Assembly (NCBI RefSeq): GCF_030408735.1
Contig: NZ_CP047204.1
Coordinates: forward strand, 1,922,001 to 1,986,000
Length of the DNA: 64,000 nucleotides
Reading direction: 5' to 3'
DNA from: Corynebacterium faecale
GTDB lineage: Bacteria > Actinomycetota > Actinomycetes > Mycobacteriales > Mycobacteriaceae
Positions 38,460 to 49,405 of this stretch are shown here, piece by piece. Position numbers and translations under genes: made by a program. Under the pieces are notes generated by a model. The model made no database searches, had not been told where the DNA came from, and saw only the letters and a program-made list of their open reading frames with translations. Position 1 is the stretch's first letter, and each line of letters begins with the position of its first letter.

Positions 38460-39251
38460 TTATTGTCCGTGCTGTTCGCGGACTTTAGTTATCGTACCCA
38501 TCAGTACTTCATGGGCCTTCTTTGTTCCCGCGATAACGCCGTTACCGGGAACCCAGTCATTGCCCTCTGTATTGGTCACCACTCCCCCGGCGGCACGCAC
38601 GAGCATGACCCCGGCGGCGTTATCCCACACATGCGGGCTGAAGGAAACGCAGGTGCCGAACACCCCCTCGGCGGTGAATGCCAGGTCCACCCCGATGGAA
38701 CCGGTGATCCGGGGACGCAGATAGGACTCCGCCAGCTCAGAAAGCAGATCCCGACGCATATCCATGGGGAACTCCGTGTTCTTTGGCGTGGCCATGGAAC
38801 TGAAACCCACATGGGCCACCAGGTGGGATTTCTCCTCCAACGGTGGCACGGGTGCGCCGTTGATCATCAGCGGTGATCCGTCATAGGCGGTCAACCGCTT
38901 ACCCAGCATGGGCATGGAGGTGATACCCAGGATCGGTTGATCATCCTCCAGCAGTGACAGCAGAATTGAGGACATCGGATTATTGGCGGAAAAGTTGGCG
39001 GTGCCGTCAATCGGATCGATCACCCACCGGGTGCCGGAATTCGCGCCACCACTTTCTTCCCCGATCACAGGGATTCCGGTGAGCGTTCCCAACATCGCCC
39101 GCAGGTGGGATTCGATGGCATAGTCCACCTCGGTGGCGAAGTCACCGGCTGATTTCATCGATGACGGTGCGGCACCGAAGCCATTGACGAACATGGCTTC
39201 GGCATCATCCATCACCGCCTCGGCGATGGCGAGCAGCTCACGGGCATCCAT
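38460..39251 (-). CDS. impA: Inositol monophosphatase family protein (ImpA)
   Basis: A 263-residue magnesium-dependent phosphatase. It has GEESGG, the motif DPIDGTANF and the late [15 protein letters not shown], all metal ligands of the family. It lies in the his operon as in mycobacteria (impA, Rv1604) and C. glutamicum. It may supply inositol for mycothiol and phosphatidylinositol lipids, or dephosphorylate histidinol phosphate. In C. glutamicum the main histidinol-phosphatase gene hisN lies elsewhere, so I keep the impA name. Ends 29 bp before hisF, starts 5 bp after hisA. Confidence 0.88.
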   Translation of the reverse strand: MDARELLAIAEAVMDDAEAMFVNGFGAAPSSMKSAGDFATEVDYAIESHLRAMLGTLTGIPVIGEESGGANSGTRWVIDPIDGTANFSANNPMSSILLSLLEDDQPILGITSMPMLGKRLTAYDGSPLMINGAPVPPLEEKSHLVAHVGFSSMATPKNTEFPMDMRRDLLSELAESYLRPRITGSIGVDLAFTAEGVFGTCVSFSPHVWDNAAGVMLVRAAGGVVTNTEGNDWVPGNGVIAGTKKAHEVLMGTITKVREQHGQ

Positions 39252-39256
39252 GGGAA

Positions 39257-39997
39257 CTACCCTAGCTTTTCGACGGCTTCCAGCGCTTCCGTCAGCGTGA
39301 ACCTGTGCTCGTAGAGCGCCTTGCCGATGATGACAGAATCAATACCCTCATCCTGGTAACGGGCCAGTTCCAGCACGTCCTCCAGCGTGGAAATCCCGCC
39401 GGAAGCAACAATCGGGGCATCGGTGGCAGCGGCGACCTCCCGCAGCAGATCCACATTCGGCCCGGTCAGGGTACCGTCCTTGGACACGTCAGTGACCACG
39501 AAACGTGCACACCCCTGGGAATCCAGACGCTCCAGAACCTCCCAGAGATCACCACCGTCAGAGACCCATCCATTGCCCTTGGTGCGCCACTGACCGTCCT
39601 CGAGACGGACGGCGATATCCACGGCCACCTTGTCGCCATAACGCTGGATCACATCGGCGATCCATGCCGGATTCTCCAGGGCTGCGGTGCCGATATTCAC
39701 GCGGGTCGCACCGGTGGACAGGGCCCGCTCGAGGGAGGCATCATCACGGATTCCACCGGTCAGCTCCACCTTGATATCCAGCTTGCCGGTGATCTCAGCC
39801 ATCAGTTCATGGTTGGAACCACGGTTGAAGGCGGCGTCCAGGTCAACGAAGTGCAGCCACTCCGCCCCCTGTTCCTGCCATTTGAGAGCGGATTCCAGTG
39901 GGGTGCCGTAGGACTTCTCAGTTCCGGCCTCACCCTGGTCGAGTCGGACAGCCTGGCCGTTGACCACATCAACAGCGGGAAGAATATTAAAGGTCAT
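39257..39997 (-). CDS. hisA: ProFAR isomerase HisA
   Basis: Fourth step of histidine synthesis, an Amadori rearrangement. The 246-residue barrel has the catalytic Asp in [13 protein letters not shown], the second Asp in [16 protein letters not shown], and [10 protein letters not shown]. In many Actinobacteria this family is the dual-function PriA, which also serves tryptophan synthesis; the position of HisA in a genome with a full trp operon elsewhere leaves that open. ATG 39997 has AGGA ten bases upstream and is preferred to ATG 40003. Confidence 0.95.
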   Translation of the reverse strand: MTFNILPAVDVVNGQAVRLDQGEAGTEKSYGTPLESALKWQEQGAEWLHFVDLDAAFNRGSNHELMAEITGKLDIKVELTGGIRDDASLERALSTGATRVNIGTAALENPAWIADVIQRYGDKVAVDIAVRLEDGQWRTKGNGWVSDGGDLWEVLERLDSQGCARFVVTDVSKDGTLTGPNVDLLREVAAATDAPIVASGGISTLEDVLELARYQDEGIDSVIIGKALYEHRFTLTEALEAVEKLG

Positions 39998-40015
39998 GAA
40001 CATTGATCCTAACTA

Positions 40016-40651
40016 TTAAAGGTGCTTGATCCAGTTGCTGAGCAACTGGGCGCCAGCGTCGCCGGACTTCTCGGGGTGGAACTGGGTGGCCCAGAGGGCA
40101 CCGTTTTCCACAGCGGCCACGAACCGGTCATCCTCGTGTTTAGCCCAGGTCACCAGTGGAGGGGTGGTCAGATCATCGGTGGCCAGAGTCCAATCGCGAA
40201 CTCCATAGGTGTGGACGAAGTAAAAACGCTCATCGTCATCCAGGCCAGCGAACATATCACTGCCGGTCTGCATCTCCACGGTGTTCCAGCCCATGTGCGG
40301 CAGGATATCAGCCTGGAGGCGTTCAACCTTGCCTGACCATTCGCCACAGCCTTCAGTCCGGATACCGTGTTCGATCCCCTCATCGAAGAGGATCTGCATG
40401 CCTACGCAAATGCCCATGACCGGACGTCCACCTGCCAGGCGTGTGCCGATGATGCGCTGGCCAAACACCTGCTTGAGCCCGTTCATGCAGGCTGCGTAGG
40501 CACCCACACCGGGAACGAGCAGCCCATCGGCATTGGTACAGATCTCGGGGTCACTGGTCACGATGACCTCCGCGCCGACGCGTTCGAGAGCGCGGTGGGC
40601 GGAACGGAGATTACCTGATCCATAGTCGAGTAAAGCGACGGTTTTGGTCAT
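40016..40651 (-). CDS. hisH: Imidazole glycerol phosphate synthase, glutaminase subunit HisH
   Basis: Supplies ammonia from glutamine to HisF. The 211-residue class-I glutamine amidotransferase has the nucleophile Cys in MGICVGMQ and the His-Glu pair in TQFHPEKSG. It begins [13 protein letters not shown]. It follows the MFS gene by 44 bp and precedes hisA by 18 bp. Confidence 0.96.
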   Translation of the reverse strand: MTKTVALLDYGSGNLRSAHRALERVGAEVIVTSDPEICTNADGLLVPGVGAYAACMNGLKQVFGQRIIGTRLAGGRPVMGICVGMQILFDEGIEHGIRTEGCGEWSGKVERLQADILPHMGWNTVEMQTGSDMFAGLDDDERFYFVHTYGVRDWTLATDDLTTPPLVTWAKHEDDRFVAAVENGALWATQFHPEKSGDAGAQLLSNWIKHL

Positions 40652-40695
40652 GCGATCAGTTTAGGGCACCGTGCTTCGGTGACCATCACCGCAGT

Positions 40696-42105
40696 CTATT
40701 TTTCGTCGGTATCTTTCCAACCCGGTTTTTCGGTGGGACGGGTCAGTAGTTCGTCGACAAGCACCGGCTTGGCCGCCACCCGGTGGCGCACCGACCTGAC
40801 CGTCCGCACCGCACGCCTGGCCACGGGGATCTGACGCAACCTGGCGCGGGTGTTGTCATATTCGGTGAGCCGGTGCCTGCCCACGACCCGGTCGGCTACC
40901 GTCAGGAGGATTCCCACCAGGATCACACCCGCCCCGGCGGCGAAGGCACCGTGATAGGCCAAACTCGCCGCGATGATCCCCAGCAGGAAACTACCCAGCC
41001 CGGTGCCGGCGTCATAGGAGATATTCCACACCGCTGACGCCTCGGACACCCGTGAGCGCGGCAGGCGGAAGAACATGGACAGCAGGGCCTCATTCTGCAC
41101 CATTCCGAAGCCACCGCCGAACATGATGGCGCCGATCATCAGCAGCCACACGGACCAACCCTGGTAGATGGTGACCGCGATGAGCACCACACCAATGAGC
41201 GCGAATAACTGCGCCGGGATCATGGTGACCCCAGGGATTCCCCGGCGATCCGCGATCGCACCCGCCAGGTAACGGAACACCATTGCGGAACCACCGGTGA
41301 CCGACAGGATCAGACCACCGATGACAGCACCCAGGACCGGATCAAGCTGGATCACCGCCGCGGGGAGGAACGAGGAGACCGCGCCGAAGGTCATGGACAA
41401 CGAGGTGACGGCGAGCGCCGGGATGAGCACGAGCTTCCAGGCCGCGACCCGGGGCGTCTTCTTCTCCTCGGGGTAGTCATACCTGCTGGGTTCCTGTTTC
41501 GGCGCCGCCTTCAAGTTCGGGATGCGCAGGCACATCAGGGCGGCCACGAGGGCGATCACAGCGCCGAGGACGTAGACGATGTCATAGCTCCATCGGTTAC
41601 CGATGGCCAGGCCGATCGGGAGGAAGACCATCTGGGACAACCCGATGAACACGCCCAGCATGCCGGAGGCCTTGCCCAGGAACCTGACCGGGACAAGTTC
41701 TGCCACCAGTGCTGATTCGGCCACGGTGAGAGCCCCGAAACCGATGCCGCGCAGCGCGGAAACGAGCAACACCGGCAGTGGTTCCATGCCGATCATGTAC
41801 CCGATGGCCGGTACTCCGAGCATTATCGCGGAGAACACCATCACCGGGTTATAGCCGATCTTCCGGAGCGCCGCGGGAGTGAAAATCTGGGTGAGCACGG
41901 TGGCGGCCATGAAAATACCGGTGGTGGCACCAGCGAGGGTGCTCGATCCACCTGACTCAAGAACAGCCAGGGGAACCACCGGCAAAAGGAGTGACCAGCT
42001 ACCGAACGCAGCTGCGACCGCCACGAGGACAGCCACGAAACCAGGACTTTTCCACATGCTGGATAATTGTTCGATCTCAGCGCGGGTTAAAGCCCTGTTC
42101 TCCAA
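40696..42105 (-). CDS. Major facilitator superfamily transporter in the his operon
   Basis: A 469-residue MFS protein with 12 hydrophobic helices and a basic C-terminal tail. The A-motif-like region between helices 2 and 3 is weak (TPAALRKIGYNPV). Substrate unknown. It begins with TTG 42105, nine bases after GGAGAG, one base after the stop of the 75-aa gene, and is followed by hisH after 44 bp. Its place inside hisB-hisH suggests export or uptake of histidine or a pathway metabolite, but nothing in the protein proves this. Confidence 0.85.
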   Translation of the reverse strand: MENRALTRAEIEQLSSMWKSPGFVAVLVAVAAAFGSWSLLLPVVPLAVLESGGSSTLAGATTGIFMAATVLTQIFTPAALRKIGYNPVMVFSAIMLGVPAIGYMIGMEPLPVLLVSALRGIGFGALTVAESALVAELVPVRFLGKASGMLGVFIGLSQMVFLPIGLAIGNRWSYDIVYVLGAVIALVAALMCLRIPNLKAAPKQEPSRYDYPEEKKTPRVAAWKLVLIPALAVTSLSMTFGAVSSFLPAAVIQLDPVLGAVIGGLILSVTGGSAMVFRYLAGAIADRRGIPGVTMIPAQLFALIGVVLIAVTIYQGWSVWLLMIGAIMFGGGFGMVQNEALLSMFFRLPRSRVSEASAVWNISYDAGTGLGSFLLGIIAASLAYHGAFAAGAGVILVGILLTVADRVVGRHRLTEYDNTRARLRQIPVARRAVRTVRSVRHRVAAKPVLVDELLTRPTEKPGWKDTDEK

Positions 42106-42106
42106 A

Positions 42107-42334
42107 TTAAGTCATCTCTCCGATCATCCACAGAATGCCACCGACAGCGGCGATGGCACCGATTCCACCGGCCACGATCATGCCCAGTTTGTTCTCTGCC
42201 TTATAGGCGGACCACGCACCACCGATGAACAGACCGGCGATGATGAACAACCCGTAGATCATCCACCGGTTGCCGGCATCCGCGTTCGTGGTGGCAGTCG
42301 CAAGGACAATATCAGAAACATGCAATGGGCTCAC
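42107..42334 (-). CDS. Small two-helix membrane protein in the his operon (75 aa)
   Basis: Two hydrophobic segments (residues about 25-43 and 50-72) with a short charged loop KAENK between. No family recognised. It begins 3 bp after the hisB stop with GTG 42334, or with TTG 42325, which has AAAAGG at better spacing. It stops one base before the MFS gene, so the two are likely translated together and may form a complex. Confidence 0.7.
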   Translation of the reverse strand: MSPLHVSDIVLATATTNADAGNRWMIYGLFIIAGLFIGGAWSAYKAENKLGMIVAGGIGAIAAVGGILWMIGEMT

Positions 42335-42337
42335 CTT

Positions 42338-42946
42338 TTACAGCGCACCCTTCGTGGACGGGATTCCGGTCTGGCGGGGATCCATCTCCACGGCGGCACG
42401 CAGGGCCCTGGCCACGGCCTTGTACTCAGCCTCGGTGATGTGGTGGGGGTCGCGTCCATGGTGGCAGATCACATGGAGGGTGATGCGGGAATTCAGTGCC
42501 AGGGTTTCGAAGAAATGCTCATTGATCACGGTGGCGTAGTGCCCGCCGATGACCGCGGTGATCATCTGATCAGGCTCCCCGTTGATCACGAAGTACGGGC
42601 GGCCGGAGATATCCACGACAGCTTCAACCAATGCCTCATCCATGGGCAGCTGGCAGGACGCGAAACGGCGGATACCCTTCTTGTCCCCGATGGCGTCCAG
42701 GAGTGCCTGGCCGAGGACGATGGCGGTGTCCTCCACGGTGTGGTGGGCATCGATCTCGATGTCCCCCTTGGCGTGGACCTTCAGGTCAAAACTTCCATGC
42801 ACACCGAAGGCGGTGAGCATGTGGTCAAAGAATGGCAGGCCGGTGTCAATGTCCACCTGGCCGGTGCCGTCAAGGTTGATCTCGACGGTGATGTCGGATT
42901 CGCTGGTAGTGCGGGTGGAACGACCGATTCGGGACTCGGTGGTCAT
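42338..42946 (-). CDS. hisB: Imidazoleglycerol-phosphate dehydratase
   Basis: Dehydrates imidazole glycerol phosphate to imidazole acetol phosphate. The 202-residue monofunctional enzyme has the manganese-binding His clusters in DAHHTVED and [18 protein letters not shown], and [16 protein letters not shown] near residue 35. GGAGAG precedes ATG 42946. Between hisC and the 75-aa gene. Confidence 0.96.
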   Translation of the reverse strand: MTTESRIGRSTRTTSESDITVEINLDGTGQVDIDTGLPFFDHMLTAFGVHGSFDLKVHAKGDIEIDAHHTVEDTAIVLGQALLDAIGDKKGIRRFASCQLPMDEALVEAVVDISGRPYFVINGEPDQMITAVIGGHYATVINEHFFETLALNSRITLHVICHHGRDPHHITEAEYKAVARALRAAVEMDPRQTGIPSTKGAL

Positions 42947-42992
42947 GACGCTTCTCTCCGTGGTGGGTGATGGTGGGGATCAGGAAGTGGGT

Positions 42993-44132
<1,140 letters not shown>

Positions 44133-45464
44133 CTAGACGGTGTCTTCTGATGTGGGCAGGTTTTCAAAGCGGGCGCGGATGGCTTCCCCGTGGGCAGGCA
44201 GATCCTCGGCATCAGCGAAGTTGATCACAACTTCGGAGATGTCCTTCAGTGCAGCCTCGTCGTATTCAATGAGGTTGACCGGACGCAGGAAAGTATGGGT
44301 GGACAGGCCTGCGGAGAAACGCGCTGTTCCCGACGTTGGAAGAACATGGTTGGAACCTGCGGAATAGTCACCCAGTGGCACCGGGGAGAAATCGCCCACG
44401 AAGATGGCACCGGCATTGGAAATCCGTTCGGAGACAGCACGGGCGTTCACGGTGTGCACCTCGAGGTGTTCCGCCGCGTACTGGTCCGCCACGGCGATAC
44501 CGATGTCAAGGTTGTCCACCAGGACGATGCCGCTCTGCTTACCGCGCAGGGCTTCTGCCACCCTGTCAGAGTTGCGGGTGATGGAGTAGCGCGCCTCGAT
44601 CTCACGGTTGACATCCAGCGCCAACTGCTCGGAGTCGGTGATGAGGACGGATGCGGCCATCACATCGTGTTCTGCCTGGCTGATGAGGTCATAGGCGACA
44701 TTGACGGCATTGGCGGTGTCATCAGCGAGCACGGCGATCTCCGTCGGGCCGGCCTCGGCATCGGTTCCCACCACACCCCGGACCAGTCGCTTGGCCGCGG
44801 TGACGAAGATGTTGCCCGGCCCCGTGATGATGTCCACCGGTTCCAGCCCTTCCTCCTCATCGCCATAAGCCAGGAGTGCAACGGCCTGTGCGCCGCCCAC
44901 CGCCCAGACCTCATCCACACCGAGGATGGAGCAGGCCGCCATGATGGTCGGGTGCGGCCAGCCACCGTGGTCGGCCTGTGGAGGTGAGGCCACCACGAGA
45001 GTGTTCACCCCGGCTTCCTGGGCGGGCACGACATTCATGATGACGCTGGAGGGGTACACCGCGTTGCCACCGGGGACATACAGTCCCACACGGTCAATGG
45101 GGAGGAACCGCTCAGTCACGGTACCGCCCGGATACAACTCAGTGGTGTGTTCCTCAGGTTTCTGATCTGCGTGGACCTTGCGGACCCGGCGAATGGATTC
45201 CTCGATGGCCTCACGGACCTCAGGCGCCAGGGAATCCTCAGCGGCCTTGAGAACGTCTGCCGGCACCCGCACTGAAGCGGGACGGATATGGTCGAATTTC
45301 TCGCCGTACTCCAGGGCGGCTTCAGCACCGCGGTCCCTGACGTTGTCCACCACGGGCTCCACGATGGGCAGCACCGACACAACATCAGTACCTCCACGGG
45401 GCAGAGCACGGCGGATATCGCTCTTGGATGGAGTTTGACCACGGAGGTCAGTGACAGTCAGCAT
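44133..45464 (-). CDS. hisD: Histidinol dehydrogenase
   Basis: Two-step NAD oxidation of histidinol to histidine. The 443 residues have the zinc and catalytic motifs [23 protein letters not shown] and [19 protein letters not shown]. First gene of the his operon, with GGGAGA ten bases before ATG 45464. Confidence 0.97.
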   Translation of the reverse strand: MLTVTDLRGQTPSKSDIRRALPRGGTDVVSVLPIVEPVVDNVRDRGAEAALEYGEKFDHIRPASVRVPADVLKAAEDSLAPEVREAIEESIRRVRKVHADQKPEEHTTELYPGGTVTERFLPIDRVGLYVPGGNAVYPSSVIMNVVPAQEAGVNTLVVASPPQADHGGWPHPTIMAACSILGVDEVWAVGGAQAVALLAYGDEEEGLEPVDIITGPGNIFVTAAKRLVRGVVGTDAEAGPTEIAVLADDTANAVNVAYDLISQAEHDVMAASVLITDSEQLALDVNREIEARYSITRNSDRVAEALRGKQSGIVLVDNLDIGIAVADQYAAEHLEVHTVNARAVSERISNAGAIFVGDFSPVPLGDYSAGSNHVLPTSGTARFSAGLSTHTFLRPVNLIEYDEAALKDISEVVINFADAEDLPAHGEAIRARFENLPTSEDTV

Positions 45465-45803
45465 GGCGAGAATTTCTCCCTAAAGAGTATGGGCTTCTGC
45501 AAAAGGCCGGTGGTGACAAGCATCCCCGTTGGCAGGGCTGCACACCACACGGTGTCTCATTGTATTCCCCGCCCAGACAAAAACGGATTCGGGTACAGAA
45601 CTAGCCGTTTCCCTTACACTGATAACCCAGGCTCCATAATTCTCCAAAGGTTGGTAATGTACCCTGATCACCCTCTCACAGAGGGGCCAGGTGGCATCTT
45701 TCCACCCCTCGGCTGCTGACCAACAGCTGCTCCTCCCCCGGGAAGTTCCGCCGTAGAAGACACTGACCAGCACCATTTTCCAGAAAGGACCGGGCGTCAC
45801 ACG
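45465..45803. other. Divergent regulatory region between hisD and the YbjN-like gene
   Basis: This 339-bp stretch holds the his-operon promoter. A TACAAT element on the minus strand (45559-45564) is the best -10 candidate and would give a leader of roughly 90 nt, within which I see only a weak 5-bp hairpin. There is no clear T-box or run of His codons, so attenuation is not supported. AAAGGA lies about 15 bp before the plus-strand gene. Confidence 0.4.
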
Positions 45804-47357
45804 TTGACTGATCGCGATTTCAAAATGCCGGACACGCTTCTTCCCCTGCCAGTTGATCTGGACAGGGTTGAGGATGCCGTGGATGCACTGGGCTACCAGT
45901 TCCTGGCTGCGGATGACCGGTTGATCATGCCGTGGCCCAACCATCGGGTCTCCCTGTACTTCGGTCAGGAATCAGGACTACACCTGACCATGTTGGCCCG
46001 CATGCGCATGACCCTGGATCTGTCCACGATCAATGAAGTAGCGCAGGCTCTGACCAGTTGGAACACCGAACGCATCGGGCCCACTGCTCTTCTGCGCGTG
46101 GGAGATCTCGGCGACGTGGAGATCCAGTTCCGCTCCTCCCTCAGCGTGGATGAGGGAGTGTCCACGGATCAGCTCATGCAGTTCATCCAGTTGACCATCA
46201 ACACCGTGGAGATGGCGGTGGACACCGTTCTCGAGCTCTTCTCCGATCTGAACATCGAGGGGGCGGGCAGCGAAGAACTGTGTACGGAACAGGACGAGAG
46301 TGACCTCTTGGAGGAGATCTCAGGTCTGTTCGTTCCCCCATCTCTGTCTGCTAATGGGTTTGACAGCGGCCGTGAAAGGAGAGGCATGGACGTTCCCCGC
46401 CACCCATCCTTTGGAAACGACGATGATTCCGACAATGGGTTTTCCGATGAGTTCTTCCGCGATGCGGAGGATTCCGGTAAATACGACGACATCTGGGACG
46501 CCTCCGCCGACCAACCCGATGGCCCCACCCCCGCCGGGGGGATGGGTGACACCACCGATGACTCCCTCGAGGATCAGACCGAGGATCCGACCGAGGAGGA
46601 TTCTGAGAGCACCATCGTCCGAGAGAGCCGGGAGGAGCCCTTCCTTCCGATCTTCTCCCAGTTCACGGGAAACGCCGAAGGCGCTGACAAAAACGACAAA
46701 GATGACGAAGATGTTGAGCTGAATCACGCCAACTCCGGTGATCACGATGCCCCACCCGGGGATGATGATCTTCTGGACCTTCTCGCCCTCTTGGAAGATG
46801 GCGCCAAAGATCCTTCGACGGATATACCTGTGATCGCAGATCATTCACTGGATACGCCCGGTTCAGACTCTTTTTCTGAATCGTTCCACATCCGGGATGG
46901 TGACAGCGAGCGCCCGGAATACCCCCGTGAAGTCACCCTCGACCGTGTCCGGGATCATCTGGCTGATATCGGAGTGGTGAAAACCAGCAGTGAGGAGGAT
47001 TTCCTCGTCGCGTGGATCAATGAGGTGTTCATCGGTTTCTTCATTGATAACGGCCCGACCTTCCTGGTCAAGGGCCACTGGGATCCGGATATGGATCCTG
47101 ACCGTGACTTCATGAAACTGTTCATGATGTGCAACCAGTGGAATGAACGCTCACTGACCACGAAGGCGTTCTGTCACAAGAACTCCCAGGGGTTGCAGGT
47201 CAGGGTGGAATTCGCGGTACCCACCGCGGAGGGACTCACCGATGACCAGCTGCGTCACAATATTGCCCTGTCCATCCACCATCTGCTGCAGGCGGTGGAT
47301 TCCCTGAGCATCGAAGCCACCGGTTCCTCCATCGTCGACTGGCCGGAGTCAACCTAG
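45804..47357 (+). CDS. Two-domain YbjN-like protein with acidic linker
   Basis: A 517-residue protein with two YbjN-type (DUF1790/YbjN) modules. The first (residues 10-150) starts RVEDAVDALGYQFLAADDRLIM. The second (about 375-510) starts VTLDRVRDHLADIGVVKTSSE and has the typical MCNQWNERSLTTKAF. They are joined by about 200 acidic, probably disordered residues. YbjN proteins are cytoplasmic and of uncertain function; some are related to chaperone or stress roles. A TTG start at 45804 is used; the AAAGGA is rather far away (about 14 bp), and ATG 45825 is a fallback. Divergent from hisD and convergent with a membrane protein, which its stop codon nearly touches. Confidence 0.78.
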   Translation: MTDRDFKMPDTLLPLPVDLDRVEDAVDALGYQFLAADDRLIMPWPNHRVSLYFGQESGLHLTMLARMRMTLDLSTINEVAQALTSWNTERIGPTALLRVGDLGDVEIQFRSSLSVDEGVSTDQLMQFIQLTINTVEMAVDTVLELFSDLNIEGAGSEELCTEQDESDLLEEISGLFVPPSLSANGFDSGRERRGMDVPRHPSFGNDDDSDNGFSDEFFRDAEDSGKYDDIWDASADQPDGPTPAGGMGDTTDDSLEDQTEDPTEEDSESTIVRESREEPFLPIFSQFTGNAEGADKNDKDDEDVELNHANSGDHDAPPGDDDLLDLLALLEDGAKDPSTDIPVIADHSLDTPGSDSFSESFHIRDGDSERPEYPREVTLDRVRDHLADIGVVKTSSEEDFLVAWINEVFIGFFIDNGPTFLVKGHWDPDMDPDRDFMKLFMMCNQWNERSLTTKAFCHKNSQGLQVRVEFAVPTAEGLTDDQLRHNIALSIHHLLQAVDSLSIEATGSSIVDWPEST

Positions 47358-47360
47358 CTT

Positions 47361-47930
47361 CTAATCCTCTTCAGGTTCCTCAGGTGGTGTGACGAAGGTG
47401 GCACACCAGTACATGAGGACCGCCAAGAATGGAGCTGTGAACAACGCGCTGCCCGGTGACATCCCGGGAACCACCTGGAAGCTCTCGCCCACTGCGCCGG
47501 CATAATCACCTGGGCTGGGATGGATGAATGTCGCCACTGCATCGCCAAAGACAATGAAGGCTACCGCCCCGAGGAAAGCCACCACGCCCAGCCAGAGCAG
47601 CATGAGGGGTCCGCGAGTGGTTTCCGAGCGCAGGAACACCACCAGTGCGATGCCCGCCCCGATGACCCCGGTGGCAATGGCGAACCAGATGAAGGCGGTG
47701 AATTCCACATTGGCAGATACCGCCACGGATGCTGTCTCCGGATCCTCAACATAGGCCGTGTACGTCGGACGCAGGAACCCCCACACCACGCCCGCTATTG
47801 CATGGACCGCGAGCGATAGCGCCAGCACTCCCGCATAGGTGCCGCCCGTGCGATTCCGGCGAGGCTTCCGCATGGTGCGACCCGGGGTGTCAACGTCGGC
47901 TTCGGTATAGCCCTGATACGGATTGCTCAT
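47361..47930 (-). CDS. Membrane protein of unknown function (4 helices)
   Basis: About 189 residues, with a soluble Arg-rich N-terminus and four hydrophobic helices (ending with LMYWCATFV), then an acidic tail PEEPEED. ATG 47930 gives MSNPYQGYTEAD; an upstream in-frame start at 47987 reads into the terminator region. No family recognised. Convergent with the YbjN-like gene with only 3 bp between, so the two ends may interfere. Confidence 0.7.
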   Translation of the reverse strand: MSNPYQGYTEADVDTPGRTMRKPRRNRTGGTYAGVLALSLAVHAIAGVVWGFLRPTYTAYVEDPETASVAVSANVEFTAFIWFAIATGVIGAGIALVVFLRSETTRGPLMLLWLGVVAFLGAVAFIVFGDAVATFIHPSPGDYAGAVGESFQVVPGMSPGSALFTAPFLAVLMYWCATFVTPPEEPEED

Positions 47931-47972
47931 GGGTTGCCAGGATACCGCCCCCACGGTCCCGGAATCTAAAGA

Positions 47973-48002
47973 AGGCACCCCACCCAAGGGGGTGGGGTGC
48001 CT
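47973..48002 (-). terminator. Intrinsic terminator of the lipoprotein gene
   Basis: A perfect 13-bp GC stem (47973-47985 with 47990-48002) has a 4-nt loop and is followed on the minus strand by TTCTTTAG. It lies 28 bp after the lipoprotein stop. Confidence 0.85.
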
Positions 48003-48030
48003 GGCACTCAGTGTTTAATCACTCAAGTGT

Positions 48031-48717
48031 TTAATCGCAGAACTTCCAGCGCCCATCCTCACGGAGGAACCGCTGGGTGGCGGAATCTGTCTGGCCATTG
48101 CCGCTGGCAACCACCCATGCGGAAGCGGTGTCACCCTGAACCACAATGTCGGAGATAGAGTCCACGGTTCCAGTGTTGGCACCGGGAATCTGGTTCAGCG
48201 GGATGTCAGGGATCTGGCTGAAGTCCAGGGCGGCGGCCCCTCCAGCTGCCTCGATGACCCGGTTGCAGGTGTTCTGTGGAACGTACTGCAGCATGGATCG
48301 CACGGTGGTCGGCGCCAGGGAACCACGGATCAGAGACTCAATGGCGGCGGAGTCCTCAGGGCTGGCAGGCTGGCCACCCTGAACCGGAGGGAGTTCCTCA
48401 TACGTGATCACTTCACTGGGCATCACCTGCTGTGGAGCAGGTTCACTGGCCACGGTTGCCTCAGGTGCAGGCTGTCCGGCAGGTTCGGCAGCAGCATCCT
48501 CGACGGTCTCCTCCACCGTTTCTTCCTCAGTGACCTCTTCGGTCACTTCCTCGGTGGTCTCCTCATCCGACGTGGTGGTGGATGGGGATGTACTGGTTGT
48601 GGTGGTCGATGATGTTGCGGTGTCCTCATCATTATCACTGCCACAGGCTGCCAACAACAGCGGTGCCACCATGACGGCGGCAATGGCGACCTTTTTCGCG
48701 GAAGTACGGATCGACAA
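48031..48717 (-). CDS. Secreted lipoprotein with Thr/Glu-rich linker
   Basis: About 228 residues with a lipoprotein signal: AVMVAPLLLAAC, where the Cys would be lipidated by Lgt. A Thr/Ser and then Glu/Val-rich linker (residues about 22-75) leads to a C-terminal domain with CNRVIEAAGGAAALDFSQIP and two cysteines, one at the extreme end (WKFCD). TTG 48717 is chosen because AGGAG sits seven bases upstream and yields a normal short signal peptide; an ATG pair at 48741/48738 lies within that upstream region. Divergent from the TetR gene. Function unknown. Confidence 0.75.
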   Translation of the reverse strand: MSIRTSAKKVAIAAVMVAPLLLAACGSDNDEDTATSSTTTTSTSPSTTTSDEETTEEVTEEVTEEETVEETVEDAAAEPAGQPAPEATVASEPAPQQVMPSEVITYEELPPVQGGQPASPEDSAAIESLIRGSLAPTTVRSMLQYVPQNTCNRVIEAAGGAAALDFSQIPDIPLNQIPGANTGTVDSISDIVVQGDTASAWVVASGNGQTDSATQRFLREDGRWKFCD

Positions 48718-48835
48718 GTTTCTTCTCCTGTAGTTCATCATCAGTTTCGCGCCCCCGAGGGATACGGAGACGCGAATTCACTGCGATCACCCTATCAAGC
48801 GAGTGCGTAGTAACGAGGAATAAGTTGCTGTTATT

Positions 48836-49399
48836 ATGCTGGCAATTGTGCAACTAAACCGCGAAACAATCATCGATGCCGCCATATCCATCCTCAACTC
48901 CTATGGATTGGCTGATATGACGATGCGTCGTGTCGCCAAACAGCTGGACGTGGCCCCCGGGGCCCTCTACTGGCATTTTAAGAACAAGCAGGAGCTGATC
49001 GGCGCGACCGCCCGACGGATACTCGCCCCGTTGCTTGACGGGACCGGTGCGGACGGCGTCGACAAGCAGGGCGCGGCGGCCACCTGCGCGCAGTTACGTG
49101 ACCTGATGATCAGCCACCGTGACGGTTCAGAGGTGGTCAGTGCGGCGCTTAGCGACGCCGCGCTACGCGCGGAATTGGAACGCAAAGTTTCCGACTCACT
49201 GGATGTGGCCGATGAGGTCGGGGCCTTCACTCTCCTTCATTTTGTCATCGGGGCAGTTCTTGCAGAGCAAACACAGCACCAGCTGCAGGAATTCACCGGA
49301 GACGAGGAAAATACAGAGGATGAGATCTACCGCGAGCGGTTCTCGACAGGCATAAAAATCGTCCTTGCCGGTCTAGATGCGCTCGGCACGATAAGATAA
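48836..49399 (+). CDS. TetR-family transcriptional regulator
   Basis: A 187-residue repressor-type protein. The N-terminal helix-turn-helix is LNRETIIDAAISILNSYGLADMT followed by RRVAKQLDVAPGALYWHFKNKQEL (segments shown apart). The C-terminal ligand domain is not like any I know. It lies 6 bp before glgX, so it probably shares its promoter and may control glycogen debranching. It is also divergent from the lipoprotein gene. No ribosome-binding site precedes ATG 48836, so a leaderless start or GTG 48848 are alternatives. Confidence 0.85.
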   Translation: MLAIVQLNRETIIDAAISILNSYGLADMTMRRVAKQLDVAPGALYWHFKNKQELIGATARRILAPLLDGTGADGVDKQGAAATCAQLRDLMISHRDGSEVVSAALSDAALRAELERKVSDSLDVADEVGAFTLLHFVIGAVLAEQTQHQLQEFTGDEENTEDEIYRERFSTGIKIVLAGLDALGTIR

Positions 49400-49405
49400 G
49401 CATCC

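Noticed and set aside
45465..45803. Histidine leader peptide or T-box before hisD
   Set aside because: No run of His codons, no T-box sequence and no strong terminator/antiterminator pair could be seen.
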